Shown one piece after another: positions 1 through 12,300 of a stretch of 64,000 bases of DNA. The DNA lies in assembly GCA_014871385.1 (NCBI GenBank), contig CM026426.1, forward strand, positions 42,365,613 to 42,429,612, read 5' to 3'. Every line of letters starts with the position of its first letter. Position 1 is the first letter of the stretch. This stretch comes from Ceratodon purpureus (taxonomy: Eukaryota; Streptophyta; Bryopsida; Pseudoditrichales; Ditrichaceae). A model generated the notes under the pieces. The model was given only the letters and a program-made list of their open reading frames with translations. It did no database searches and was not told the DNA's origin. The translations under genes and the position numbers were made by a program.

Positions 1-1985
1 AGGGAGTCTTCCAACAGAGGCCTTCCGAATTAGAAATTTCATTGAAGCTGAAACGTCTTTGGGGATGTAAAGCTCTGCATAGACACATGTGTAGTTTCAT
101 AACCAGATTGTAGTTGCGTGTGAGGTGTGATGAAGAGTGCTACGTAGAGTTTAAAAGTGCATTCGTGCAAGAGATAGTTGGTCACACACCATGTCTATTT
201 TGAATACAAAAGCTTATTTCCGATGCATGTTAGCTGTCGTAGTAATGCGAGTACTTTGTAAGAGAGGGGCATAAAATTATCTGGTCTTGAAAGAGACCTA
301 GAATGGATGGAGTGGTAAAGTGATTCTTTCTTTCGTTGTTGTCACTAAGCTTTAGCTGTATTTTATTTCCCTTACAATTAATTAAAGTTTAGTTTGTGCC
401 AAATAATTAAAAACCAAATACAATACCTCTGACTCTTTAGAAATACATGATTGAAGTCAACCAAAGATTCCTTCACTCCCTTGGTAATTTTATAACTTAA
501 GTAAATAAAATGACGTATCAAAGATAGTTTGAAAAAATATGGTAGTCTTTTCTGTTGAAAAAGGATTGGGATCACATTTATGTATATATTAGAATTTCAT
601 ATAAATATTTGAATTTGAAGTGATCTGTAGGGATAAAAAGAGTTAATGTTCAAAGCTTTCAACTATGGATCTGAGGCGATATATTAAAAAAAGAAAAACC
701 ACTTTTAAATGACAATCCAAAGACCATATTCAGTATCAAAGTTACATGAATATTGTCATATAATTTTTTTGAAATCTACTTTCTTTTCTAGTGTAGTATA
801 CACTACAAGATACTATAGAAAGAGTGTATGGAATGCTCCAAAAGATTGCTGGACGTTAGCGATCCCCCTTCGAATTTCATATTGGATAATATGCGGGTTA
901 GTTACCCCTGCCCGGTAAGATGCAGGCGTCATGAGCGTGGGCTGGACCCGTTGTTTGACCCCGGATAGCCGGCAATATTGGGGCACGGTGCTCTGTATAG
1001 TGTGCACGCGGTTACCCGATGTCGTCGAAGAGATGACCCTACATACATCTCCCTTCATCGTATAAAGTTAATTTCGTCGATTGCTGTGCTACATATAATT
1101 AATTGCAGTTCTAGAGCTCGTGCTACAGAATACAACCACCTCATCACCTTGTCATGTTCCGCATAGTGTAGTAGTTTTAATTTGTGCTTGAGGTGGGGTT
1201 TAGGTGTCAATGCGGGCGTAAATAAGCATTTTAGATTTAGAGTTTAGGGGTTTTGGAATATTGGAATGACGATGCGAGAGAGCAAACAATGCATTAAAGG
1301 AAGAAAGACTTTCGAAGAAGGATTGGCTGAAGGAGAGAAGACAATTCAGCGGAGGGGGTGAAGGAGGTGGTGTTCAATTTAGAGGGGACGTAGCATCGGT
1401 TTAGGATACGGTGGTTCTGCAAACCTTATAAGACACTCCTACGTCTGCACCGGGGGACTTCGATGGTATGACAGAGCTTTGTTTCAATGGTGTTAACTGG
1501 AGATCCCCAAATCTCCCCTCTTTATTCCCATCTAGTCTCCTTTCAGTTTCATCCCTACAGTTTTCCGACATGCATCCAGTCTTTGTGAGTGTACTCTGTC
1601 CAACCAATTGGATGAACTCTATCCCAGCCGACTAGATGATTTCCGCCAGTTTTCAAGGGATTTAAGAGGTAGCTTTAGGGTTTCTTGTAATCATTCTACA
1701 CTAGAGCAGGAAGAATCAGAGAGGTCTAAGAGCTGCTAGGAACTGCTGTACCATGTTTTGGAGCTGCTTTGACCCATTTTATGCAGTTTTGGCCTCTCCT
1801 CACTCGTAGTTGTATGTTTCCAGCCTTATATGAGGGTTTTGAGTACTTAGTTTAGTTGGGTTTTGTTGGGTTTTGATGGGATTGTGAAGGCTAGGATTTG
1901 GTGGTTAAATCCTTCCTTTACCATTGGTGACTATGCTTTAGTTCGAACCATGTGATCTCCTGCTTCTTGTAGGCTGTCCTACACC
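1..1985. other. Non-coding stretch, no gene supported
   Basis: Only short ORFs without recognisable domains, interrupted in all frames. No clear splice-bounded exon, RNA gene or sharp repeat was found. It is probably intergenic or old, unrecognisable repeat sequence. Confidence 0.5.
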
Positions 1986-1988
1986 CTA

Positions 1989-2175
1989 AAGAGGTTTTTG
2001 AAGTGCTGAAACTGGTTCTGCAAAGGTGCGGCCAGTCACTTTCAGAGGTTTTTAGAAGTGATGAAGTGCTGAAACTGTATTTCAGAGGTGCTGAATGATC
2101 ATTATCAGGGTTTAGAAGTTACTGTAGTGCTGAAACTGGTTTGTAGAGTGCTGTCCAGTCACTGGCAGGGTCGTA
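1989..2175 (+). repeat. Degenerate ~62 bp tandem repeat, about 3 units
   Basis: The phrase AAGTGCTGAAACTG recurs near 2001, 2063 and 2125 (third copy AGTGCTGAAACTG), followed each time by related text such as GGTTTTTAGAAGT and CCAGTCACT. Spacing is about 62 bp and the units are well diverged. No coding role is visible. Confidence 0.5.
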
Positions 2176-2889
2176 GGGGGTGTTCAAGTGAGTAAACTGT
2201 TGCAATAGAGAGGGTAGTGGCGGCAAAGCGTTTGAGGTGTTTTCAGAGGTGGAAACATTGGTGCAGCGACGATTGCAATCCAGCATGTATCCAGGAGGCA
2301 ACACAGTAGGGTCGACTCTGGTATAGGCTGTTGAGCAAAGGTATTGTTAGGCGTTGAAGGGCCAGATTTGCCACAGAGTCGATTCCTGTGAATCGAGGGT
2401 AGTTCAAATGCACAGAAGGAGATAGTGCAGCTACAGGTTTGATCTGGACTTCCATTGTGAAAATGGATGAAAGGTAAGTAACCCGAAATTTCAAGATTAC
2501 AAATTTCAAATCTTAGATCTGAAAATTTAGGATCTTAAAAATTTGAATTTTGAAGTTGTGGAAGTCAATTTGGGACCTTGGTCGGCTCTGCGGACCTTGA
2601 TTTGGGGATCTCGGTTGGTTGTGGGACGTCAGTTGACATTTGGGACTTGGACTAGAGGTTGGGACATATTTGAATAGATTGGTAATTTAGGTTACTAAGT
2701 GCATTTGGACATAAAGGAGATTTCTGTCCCAAGTATTCCGAGAACTGTAACCAGGAATGTAACTACTAGACCGGATTTTATTAGGGTTAGTGCAGTGTGA
2801 AAAAGGAGATAGGAACTAGCTAGGGGCGATATTGCAAATTTGCTTTGATCTATTCCTAATTGTTGTTAAACTGCTTGTTAGTACTAACC

Positions 2890-3388
2890 AAGATACATAG
2901 CCGACTGCTCGGTGAGGTAGTGCTAAATTTGCAGGAACTACAGAAAATGTAAAGGGCCAAGCAAAGCCGACCACTGTAGAAGGGGGAGTAACAGCCGCCA
3001 AGACTAGGAGAAGGTAGAGCCGACTAAACGCAACCAATTGAGCATTTCAAACTGTCAGTACCAAGCAGTCCACACCCATGGAGGAGGGTGACCTTAACAA
3101 CTTGAGGGCTGGGAGATAGGCCATAGAGCGGTATAGACGCTAGCTGCAAAGTGAGGAGCGGAGGGCAAAGCTGACTGCAGTAAGAAGGCAGGGCTAACTT
3201 AGCTCGCAGGGTAGTGCGACTAAGCAGGTAGTAGAATTTATCGACATGGAGGTCAAGAACGACATCTCATCATCAAATGGGAGGACGAAGGAGAGCCGAT
3301 TTGGAGAGGGGAGGCAGTTCGAAAAAGGGAATAGACTGAGTCTTTAGCGTGATCCGACCAACATCCCCTGGAGATATCAAGACATGAG
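2890..3388 (+). other. Leader-like region upstream of the decayed gypsy element
   Basis: No ORF of substance. It carries three GCCGAC hexamers (2900, 2966, 3019), a motif also abundant in the gypsy coding region downstream. It was probably continuous with the retroelement before the foldback element at 3389-3645 inserted between this region and the gag ATG. No convincing LTR or primer-binding site could be fixed here by eye. Confidence 0.3.
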
Positions 3389-3645
3389 AACACCATATTT
3401 GTTATATCGAGACTTTTCAAAGTCTCAATTAAATGCTTGACTATAGCTTTTTCATTATTTTCTTGATTGATTCTATATTTGTCAAAAACTTTTTGACTAT
3501 ATATGGGAAGATTATCCTCGACTCGAGGATAATCTATAATTAGAAAGTCAAAAAAAAGTTCAAATTGTCTAAAAACAATTGCTGAAATTGTAGGCAATAA
3601 GTCTCAAAGTTCTGAAATTGTCTCAAAATAACGAATATGGTCATT
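3389..3645 (+). mobile_element. Foldback/MITE-like element, copy 1 (257 bp)
   Basis: The ends are inverted (about ACCATATTYGTTAT at the left, ATAACGAATATGGT at the right). The interior is AT-rich and folds around a 25 nt near-perfect palindrome at 3510-3534 (GATTATCCTCGA, C, then its complement). A second palindrome, GTCAAAAACTTTTTGAC, lies at 3481-3497. The same element occurs inverted at 19035-19290. Both copies are flanked by GAG on each side (3386-3388 and 3646-3648), which suggests a 3 bp target duplication, although the same triplet in both copies could instead be part of the element. It codes for nothing and would need a transposase supplied elsewhere. Confidence 0.8.
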
Positions 3646-3652
3646 GAGGAGG

Positions 3653-5601
3653 ATGGCGTCGTTCAAGAGAGACTTCTCCACTAGAATAGACGACTACAAC
3701 ACCTTCCGTAAGGAAAGATGCCAGACGCAGGAGGCCTGCGCAGACTTGACACAGTGGCCAAGTAGAGTCACTCGCAAAGCCGACTTGGAAGCGGAGCCGA
3801 CTTTGTTATGCTGCCGACCGGTATCTCCAGTACGCATGCCAAAAACTCCAAAGACATTGGTAGCAGCATTTCAGAGCCTAAGGCAGAAGTCGGAGGAGAC
3901 AAAGGGCCGACCAGTTCAGGAGCAGGTTTCCAATAACCAACCTGAAGGCGTCCCTAGCAAAAATGTTCACTTCCTGGATGATTTTAGACTTCACGCTGAG
4001 TGGGCATATGAAGAAGAGGACCGACATGCTGTAGAGGCGTTCAAATGCGACCTGTTGGCTAAGCGAGATCTACCTTGACAGCAACATACGGCTCCATTTC
4101 AAGGTAGGCCATACCCAGGTAAATATCTTCTGCAACTGGAAGCCTTAGAGCAGTCAGCATCGTTGGGAGTAGCATGGTTACACCCGTGGCATACAAAGCC
4201 GCAGTGGCCGGTGGAGCAGCACCTGGCACTACAAGAGTTTGAGTTCAAGCGTCGTGTTTGGGAGGCAGCGCAACAATTTCCTGCACAACATTTGGCTACA
4301 CAGCAGAGGGAGCAAGAGAGTCTGAAACGGGAGAAGTACAAACTTGCACAATTGCGGGACTTGAGGGAAGAGCAAGAAAGGAGGCAAGAGCAAGAGCGGG
4401 CTGAGGGGATCACTGCAAGACCTTTGTATTTATATGTCTCCGCACCGGGAGTGACGGTGGACAAATGTATCCCTAGACCACTCCCGGCTGGAATTTCCTT
4501 GACCACAAATTGGTTGCCAAGATACATGGATCATCTTACTAGAGACGTGTAGTACTCTACGTAGCCGACTTAGTCAACAAGATATCCCGGGAAATGAGCA
4601 GAGCCGACCTTTGGAGGTCCAGTCCTTGGATCTACCCACGTGGGCCGGCCTACAATCACTCCATTGTTTTCCACACCTGTTGGCTACAGTGGCGCCGTAG
4701 TTTTAAGAGGTTCACACGTTGCGCCATACGTTCTCCACGTCTCGGCACATTATCTAGTGACAGCAGTGGTGCAACCTCCGGCATGATTAGACGTGTGTAT
4801 GACTGACTTCACCTCAGCACCTCCTCAGCCACTTGTGAGTGCACAGCAGAAACAATTACCTTATCAAGCCTACAAGGAGGAAAATGACCCTGACGCACAT
4901 CTCGGGTATTTCAATAATTGCGCCTAGTTCAATGGTGGGACACTGGTCATCACGTTGTTTGAGACGACCCTTATCAACAAGGCTGAGCGATGGTTTGACG
5001 ATTGGTTGGACCACCATACTTACTGCACCTAGGAGGAGGCTAAGGAGGCCTTTGAGCTGCGATGCACGGAACAAGATTCTGATGAGCAGGTCTACATAAC
5101 GCTGCGGACGTTCAAGCAGGGTGAAGGAGAGAAGGTTTAGGATTACTATGAATGCTTCATGAAGTTGGTCAAATGCTACAGATCAACGTGGGTGAAGGGT
5201 TTAAACTGATTTACTTCCAGTCTGGGTTGCTTGACTACCTGAAGGTGACCACTAGTGGGTCTATAGCTAACACTCTAACCGAACTAAGGAAGTCGGCACA
5301 ACGCTGCAAGACCAACTGCACAGACGCTCCAGGTAAGAGGTTGTACTTCCAGACTAAGAAGATAGAGTCGATTAGTAGTCGGACTACTGCTACATCAATA
5401 CAGATAGAGGAAGTCGTCACCGTTAAGATAAGGTTTTGCATTGTTTGCAAGAAATTTGGACATAGGGACGCTTACTGCGTTATGAACCCAACCAACCTTT
5501 ACAACAGACTTTCCAGGTCTAAGGGAAAGCCGGCGGTGGGAGTCAATGAAGTATTGGCTACACAAATGACCAGCGGCTTTGAAAGGCTTTGTAACAACTG
5601 A
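3653..5601 (+). pseudogene. gypsy gag pseudogene with CCHC zinc knuckle
   Basis: One frame runs from the ATG at 3653 (MASFKRDF...) through in-frame stops (TGA 4076, TAG 4550 and others) to about 5210. The frame then shifts to the one holding the nucleocapsid. Seen directly: a Glu/Gln/Arg-rich helical stretch at 4220-4400, a capsid-like segment at 4880-5150 (RWFDDWLDHHTYC, EEAKEAFELR), and a zinc knuckle CIVCKKFGHRDAYC at about 5437-5480, matching C-x2-C-x4-H-x4-C. In the family, gag packages element RNA into cytoplasmic particles. Several TAG stops replace positions where CAG would read naturally. Confidence 0.75.
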
Positions 5602-5655
5602 CCTAAAGGATATTAGTACGGCGGTTCTGGCAGAGTTGATGCCTGCTACCTCTGC

Positions 5656-6762
5656 TTGGGCACTGATCATCAAATGCGCAACTGGCCATTACGATTGAAG
5701 TTTCAACACTTACTAGCCTATGAAAAACTAGGTACCAACAATGTGGAATTGCAGGAGCTGGACGACCCCAAGGTAGCAACCATACTGATCAGAGCAGCCA
5801 GAGTGAGAGCTGGACTTTTGCTCGAAGACAAGGAGGTGAAGGAACCAGAATCCCCAAAGCCTAAAATAAAGGATGATTAGGAGAAAGAAGAGCGCTTTTG
5901 GAATGAGTTCATCTCTTTTACAGAGGAGATTAATAGAGAAACCAAGTTGGCACGTCAAGCTGAAGAGGAGCTTTAGAGAGGCAACAAAGTAGACTTTTAG
6001 ACTAATGCTCTCGAAGGACCGATTTTGGACGGCGGCTGGATTGGGTTCCTTGAACCTGATTGCCTATAGGATGTATCCAAGAAGGTCCCTGAAGTAGTTA
6101 TTAGGGACCTTGCCAGTCTACAGCCTCAAGCATTGACATAAACGGTCAGTTGACAGATTTTGCAGACACCTATCATAGTGTCCTTGGGAGAATTGCTAGA
6201 GGTGGCCCCAAATATCACTAAGTATGTTAGGGCGAAAGTGTTATCTAACACTAGGAGCCAGTTGAAAATACCAACCAACTCTGCTCAGCACCTTGCAACA
6301 TCCAAAATTTCACAGCCGACTACACAACCAACTTCAACTCCAGTATAGAAACTGAGCTCTAAGGGGTAGCAAGTACATCCTAATCTTATTATCGGCACTG
6401 TTGATATTGACAGGGGTCTTCCGGTGATTGCTGTGCAAGTGGGCCAGTTGACTCTGGAGAACGTATTGTTGGATGGGGGCTGCGGTATCAACCTGATCAC
6501 AAAGAAAAAACGACTTAGACTAGGTCTTAAGGACCTGTTACTAGCACTGTGTCGACTGCGTAGGGCTGACCAGGCAATGGTCGAGCCACTTGGCTTGATA
6601 CGGAATGTCCGGATTTGTATCTATGGCATTCCGTACAACATCAGCCTTAATGTCGTTCGCGACAAAGAAGTCAATGAGGCATACAACATGCTCCTAGGCC
6701 AACCCTGGTTCATAGATGCCAAGATAACTCATGATTGGGAAAACAAGCAAGTGACCATTTAG
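5656..6762 (+). pseudogene. gypsy aspartic protease region (pseudogene)
   Basis: The frame is open apart from several TAG, TGA and TAA codons (5878 onward). The recognisable part is 6424-6762: a hydrophobic strand, then LLDGGCGINLIT at about 6463, corresponding to the D-S/T-G active-site loop (here D-G-G, as in many plant gypsy elements), and the later NMLLGQPWF strand typical of the retropepsin C-terminal half. The product would cleave the polyprotein. It cannot be made because of the stops. Conserved order with RT downstream supports the call. Confidence 0.65.
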
Positions 6763-7106
6763 GTGGATGGTACTATCAAGACCATATCCATCAATTAGAG
6801 GAAGGGACCTCTACCCAAGTTGCCCAAAGTGCTCGTGTGCTACAACCTCCCTGAGGGGCTGACAAATGAAGAGGAGGATCGTTTTTAAAGGACTGAAGAG
6901 GATACATTTGCAGTAGGGACCATCACACTACCAGAGAACTTGAGTGTTCCACTACTCGACGGAGCCGACTTATACTGAGCCGACCTTCTCAAAGCCAACT
7001 TTGATACAATCCACTTATGAGCCGACTTGAACACAACCCACTTAATGAGTTCGACTCCTCCTCCGACGGCTTCTGTCACTTCCCGGAGCATTTTTATACA
7101 ATTATA

Positions 7107-8147
7107 GAAGGTGAGGTATAGGTCCATGAAACAGTTGTGCAGGACAAGTTGGGAGACATGAAGGTGGCATCGTGGAATCTGACTAAGGAGGAGCAGTTGA
7201 GCAAGCTCAATGTTGGCACTGAGGATGCACCAAAGATTGTGAAGATTAGCACCTAGCTTGAGCCAACCTTAGTCCAGGCAGCATAGAATCTGCTGAGGAA
7301 GTACTCCGACATTTTTGCCTGGACACACAAAGATCTCAAGGGCATACCCCCATTAGTGGCCCAACATTGGATTGTGTTAGAGAAGGATGTTCTGTTGATC
7401 CATCAGGCCACATACATGATGAATCCCAACTAAGCCAGCATCGTCAAACAGGACATTAACAAATTGTTAGCTGCATGGTTCGTTATACCTGTCGAAGAGG
7501 CGACTTGGCTCTCACCCGTTATCGTTGTTCTCGAAAAAAAATGGTCAGTTACGTATTTGATTGACTACAAAAAATCAAATGCTGCTACTGAAAAGGACCC
7601 TTACCTTCTATCCTTTACTGAAGAGGTGTTGGATGTTGTGACAGGGTACAAAATGTATACTTTCTTGGTCGGTCAGTCTGGTTACTACCAAATCATGATT
7701 GCTCCAAAGGATTGACTTAAGACCGCTTTCATCACCGAATGGAATGCTTTTGTGTGGCTGGTCATGTCTTTTGGTCTGCTTAATGCGTCGCCGACTTACT
7801 AGCGGGCTGTGAACAAAGTGTTCAAGGACTACTTGGGGGATTTCATGAAACTGCTCCTAAAATGACATTACAGTCTACAGTGACATAGCTGACCACTTAC
7901 CCAAACTACGACCCTGTTTTCAGAAGTGTCGAGAGTACAACATCAGCTTAAACCCAAAGAAGTGCCCATTTTTGTGGTGGCGTAAGGCATCATTCTTGGA
8001 CATGTTGTTTCCAAGGCAGGGACGATGCCCAATCCTTAAAAGATTCAAGTCGTCCAAGAGATGTTGTGACCCCAACGCGCAGCCAATGTACAAGTTTTCA
8101 ATAAATTTGCACAGCTCAACAGGATTTACATCAAGTCTTATGCTCAC
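7107..8147 (+). pseudogene. gypsy reverse transcriptase (pseudogene)
   Basis: Readable RT blocks are YSDIFAWTHKDLKGI near 7300, the IDYKKSNAATEKDPYLL block near 7558, GYYQIMIAPKD near 7680, and KTAFITEWNAFVWLVMSFGLLNASPTY near 7720-7800 (normally F-G-L-x-N-A-P). The catalytic box at about 7855-7875 is frameshifted and reads L-N-D-I instead of the family's x-D-D-x, so the first catalytic Asp is Asn, followed by TVYSDIADHLPKL. In-frame stops include TAG after Thr in the FGL..TY block. The element is dead. Assignment to Ty3/gypsy rests on motif order and wording. Confidence 0.85.
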
Positions 8148-8199
8148 ATCATGGAGCCTATCACGAGGCTGATGCGGAAGACTGAGGAGTTCGAGTGGA

Positions 8200-8400
8200 A
8201 TGAAAAATGCGAAGCTGCGTGGCTGGACATCAAAGACTGGTACACCAATGCCCCCATTCCGGTTGCCCCCGTGGGATCTGGAGTTTTATGTTCATACCGA
8301 CGCATCCGACATAGCTGTCAGAGCCATGCTGGCTCAAAAGAAGATAGAGAAGTGTGTGATAGCCGATCTCCTATGCATTTCACTTGTTGAAATCAGCTGA
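8200..8400 (+). pseudogene. gypsy RNase H segment (pseudogene)
   Basis: A short frame reads FYVHTDASDIAVRAMLAQ, matching the gypsy RNase H first block (Y-x-T-D-A-S, with the catalytic Asp present). It is reached by a frameshift near 8268 from the preceding thumb/connection segment (EFEWNEKCEAAWLDIKD, 8186-8240). After QKKIEKCVIADLL the sequence loses similarity. It is truncated relative to the usual ~120 residue domain. Confidence 0.7.
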
Positions 8401-8500
8401 AAGGAATTATACAACCCAGAATAAGAAGCATTAGCAATGTTGTATGCTTTGACTAAATACCGTTATTAACTGTTGGGGACAAGCTAATTTTTTACGTGGG

Positions 8501-8815
8501 TACATGATTCAAGACATGTTGTACAAGAAAGGCTAGGACTTGGTGCTGCACAGAGTTTTAGACCTTCTACAAACCGACACAGTGATGAAAGAGATGCATG
8601 ACGGCTGTGCCAGGGGCTATTTTTCCAAGGATATCACCTCCAGAAAGATTATGGATGATAGCTACTAGTGGCGAACTCTGCACAAGGACTTTACTGAGTA
8701 CTGCAGAGCCTGCGACAAGTGCCAGCGAGTCGGCAAGTTAGCCAAAATTGGGCTTGCCTAGTTGGTTACCACTTTACCTATAGAGCCGTTCATGAAGTGG
8801 GGCCTTGTTAGCCGG
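8501..8815 (+). pseudogene. gypsy integrase N-terminal zinc finger (pseudogene)
   Basis: One frame reads MIQDMLYKKG, LVLHRVLDLLQTDTVMKEMHDG, then CARGYFSKDITSRKI and EYCRACDKCQRVGKLAK. This is the HHCC finger preceding the integrase core. The two Cys are present (C-R-A-C-D-K-C). The second His appears replaced by Tyr (G-Y-F where G-H-F is usual, a C to T change). Three in-frame TAG codons interrupt it. Similarity ends at PIEPFMKWGL, just where the catalytic core should start, marking a deletion junction or a nested insertion near 8808. Confidence 0.75.
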
Positions 8816-9300
8816 GTTCTTTAGATGGAGGAGGGAGTGAACAAAGGGACTAGTGAGGCTTCAGTCTTTTCTTTAGTGAGAAGGAATTATCTTGAGTATG
8901 GGAGAGATCTAGCTAGGACAGGAAGAGTCTCGGAGGTAGGGAAGTTGTTAAGGCATCCAAGACGACTTTGTTCCCAGGACTCGGACGTCAACCGCTTAGG
9001 GTTTAGACTAGTCAGAGGTGAGAGTAGAGGTTCTGTTCTTTAGTTGTAGTTTTAGTTGGTAGCATGGGAGCCATAGTTGGAACTAGACAAAGGTAACACT
9101 TAGGTAACATTGTGGACCCCAGACGTAGGCAACGGCGAAGTTTTATGTCAAATGAGAGAAGAAACACATACTTAGTCTATAAGGAGAGAGCGTTTGTACA
9201 TTACATAGAGCTCCACATTGTGAGCCGGTATCGAAGAAGCCTTACAATAGAGAATATGAAGTGTCGATCTTCAGTCGGAGGGTTCTGTGGGACATGAAAC
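8816..9300 (+). other. Sequence after the gypsy truncation point, possibly another element's LTR/leader
   Basis: Similarity to integrase stops abruptly. At about 9056 TTGGTAGCATGGGAGCCA loosely resembles the plant tRNA-Met primer-binding context (TTGGTATCAGAGCCA), which would fit a different LTR ending near 9055. This is weak. ORFs here have no recognisable domain. Confidence 0.2.
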
Positions 9301-12300
9301 ATTGCGCACATGTTTCTAATATACAAATATTAAAAAGAAAACAAAACTAGGCATCTTGTCATAAGCAATGGTAGTGAAGCTGATCAGTTCTAGGTTTTTG
9401 CGAATGAATTTGTGTTTTCATGAAGTGATCTGTAAATAACAGAAACAGACATGCTTAGCAAGTTATATAGAATGCAACGTAGAACAAGAATATAGAAACT
9501 TAGTTTTCAAGAAATAACCCTATATGTGGACATTGAAATGGCGTACAGAAGAATACAAAACAACTACTCCTCAATGGAACTCTAAAACTCCTAAAAGCAA
9601 AAAAGAAAAGTGGAATTATAAGAGAAATAGGGTTTGGGAACTCACAATTGTGATTTCATTCGCCAAAGCGCTCCACGTTTGATGAACTCTACCGACGAGT
9701 CGTGGAGTACATGATTCTGCTGCAAAGGAAATAAAATTGATCGAATCATAATTGCAAAGTTGGGACAGTCCGTCAATTCGAAGAAAAATTAAGTAACTAG
9801 ACAAAGTCTGAGAGAGTACTCAATCCAAAAAAGGAAAATCGAAGTAGCTTAAGTTGGGGTCTACTGTCCGCACAGATCTATGCATTGACGGAGCACCTGT
9901 GCACAGGTTCTCTTCTTCTTTGCATTGGTTTTACTCATGTACAAAAGTATCATGTGCTTACTATTGTAATGCTTAGAATGGCATATGAAATTGTCAAAAA
10001 TCAGAAACAATGAAGTGGTCACAAACTTAGAATTAGATGCTGATCCACTGGAATCAGTGCTTCAAGGAAGGATTAAGTAAATGACGATAAAGGAGGCAGA
10101 GATAGGTCTTTGGAGAAGCAAGGAACTTCTCTGAAGCTTTTGTCGAAGGAGGACATTCTTTAGGACCCATTTGTATAGTCCATGTGGAACGAGCTTCAAA
10201 TATTGAAGGTAAAGGACATTTTCAATAACGATGCTGGAGGTGGTTAGCGTGAAATCCAAGAAGCTCCAAACAAGAATTCATTGTTGGAGTTGTCAGTTGT
10301 ACAAGATGTCGTGAGCAAGGTGTGATGATGTGTACTAGAATGCAAGCTTGGATTGCATTCCGTTCAATGTTCTTTAAATATTTGTTTTGATTTATTAATT
10401 TCCTCTTCTGCTGCTTATTTGTTTGTCTCAAATTTGTCTACTTTGTATTGACAGAACGTGCAAAGGGTACTAACTTTGAACGAAGCCCGGACATCTTAGT
10501 ATTTATGAAGTGATACGCCGAAGTGAACGAAGAAGCATACGTAGGAAAGTCATGGTGTTGAAGTATGAAGTGTACGTAGGAAAGTTATGGTGATGAAAAA
10601 ATGATGTATTGAAGGTGCTATCATAGGGTGTTAATGATTCTAGCGCTAGTTCAAAAGGAAAATGTCTAGTTGAAGCGGAATCCGCCGCTGCTGAGTTGAC
10701 TCGGAATACTAGGTCAAAGTCTGGATTGAAACAGGTGGCTGTCGTTGCTGGTACATTGACTTGAAGTTATAGCAATGGAGTATATTTGTACAAGGTCTGC
10801 AAATGCCGAACTTAATAGGACTGCCTAATCGCATTGTGACTCAAAAATTGCAGGGGAGAATGCGACCCTAAACTGTCACAGGACATGATTGAAACATGAT
10901 GTAAAAATGTAGTCGGTAGTACATTGTGTGTAGAATGAACTAGAGTATGTCTACTGCATGTGTTCACAGGTGACTTTGCAGCTGATCAACTGTACATGCA
11001 AACTAAGTCTAGACGCATGTCAGAAAGTTCTGGCATTGTTTAAATAATTTGCACCTATCGCTCCGGACGTTTACAGAATTTGATTCAGATAAAATAAAGT
11101 ATTTCAACTTTACATGCGAGGGAGAGCACAATAAAGTGGACCACAAAGTGCAAAATGTGATCACTAAGAAGTGAATATGAAGTGGGATGTTTTTTAAGGC
11201 TTAAATCTGATTTTGAACATTTTAATGTAGTTTTTGAGCATTTTAGTCACTTTCTAGGGTGTCATAAGGTATCTTACACGCATCTTCATAAAAAGAACAT
11301 CCCCAATTGAAACCAAATTTGACTACTAGTTCTAAATCATGAAAATGAACTTTTCCAATGTCTTAATTTCTTCATTTGGTGCCCTCTAATGTCTTCAGAG
11401 GATTTGTTTTTTTAATTTAAAAAACAACGTTCGGTAAAAAACTCACTAAAAGTATTGCAAAAGTGACCTTCTTGAAAGAAAATCCTTACGATACTTTTGG
11501 AATCTTGAACCAATTAATACGCTTATGGATTGACTATTTTAGAATACCTCTTACAATTACAAGGGGCACCGCATTCACTTTGCTTGGATTTAAAGCCTTC
11601 ATACAATAACTTCAAAGTGTCTACTTTACAGGAATCGTTTCCAAGTTGTAAAATACCAAGTTGAGAATCTATAATAGCAAAAAAACTAATTTAAATTACA
11701 TCTTTCGATAACTTTTGTGCAATTTTTGCAAAAGAGCTGAAACTAACAAATCTAAGCACTTCTTTGGTCCACTTTATTGTGCTCCTCTCCTTGCTTCAAA
11801 AAAAAAGAAACTATATTACACATTTGTCTCACGTCATGCATAGGTACGCATGGAAAAGCGGTGAATTAAAAAATTTATCGCCGCATGGCTTGTTTCCAAA
11901 TGGTCTAGTGGCGCTGGAACACATTAGTGCAGTCAGAAATAGAATCAATGTAACACAACCTCGGCTTCCAATGTTGTAGGTGCACACGTTTGCATGAATA
12001 GGATTCGCATATAAGTAGTGGGGACATAAGTTGTCGTGTATGGGATGAGTGTCTCTAAGAACCGGAAGTTCTCACCCGGCAAGACACACATGTCAGAGAG
12101 AGAGATTAGAGGTGATAGAAAATGGACGGTGTTGTAAAACTGATTTGAGCGGACTAGAAGCAAGAAAGTGAGCTTCGGACAGTAGATCGGAGACGACCAT
12201 CTCATATGCATTGCACATTGGTCTGTCCACGCTTTGCAGGCTCTGAAAGTCCTCGGAAATCTGGGACAGTGGGCGGGAGATCGAAACTTCACAGCGGGAA

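Larger units (their letters stand above)
3653..8815 (+). mobile_element. Decayed Ty3/gypsy-type LTR retrotransposon body
   Basis: Domain order is gag with CCHC knuckle, aspartic protease-like region, reverse transcriptase, RNase H and integrase zinc finger, which is the Ty3/gypsy order. More than twenty in-frame stops, most of them TAG, and several frameshifts show it is long dead. The sequence stops matching right after the integrase N-terminal finger, so the integrase core and 3' end are lost or too diverged. No LTR pair could be recognised. The foldback element at 3389-3645 lies immediately 5' of gag. Strand-biased GCCGAC hexamers run throughout. Confidence 0.85.

Noticed and set aside
1..9300. 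Paired LTRs bounding the gypsy element
   Set aside because: I found no long direct repeat flanking 3653-8815 by eye. Only a weak primer-binding-site look-alike near 9056 exists.
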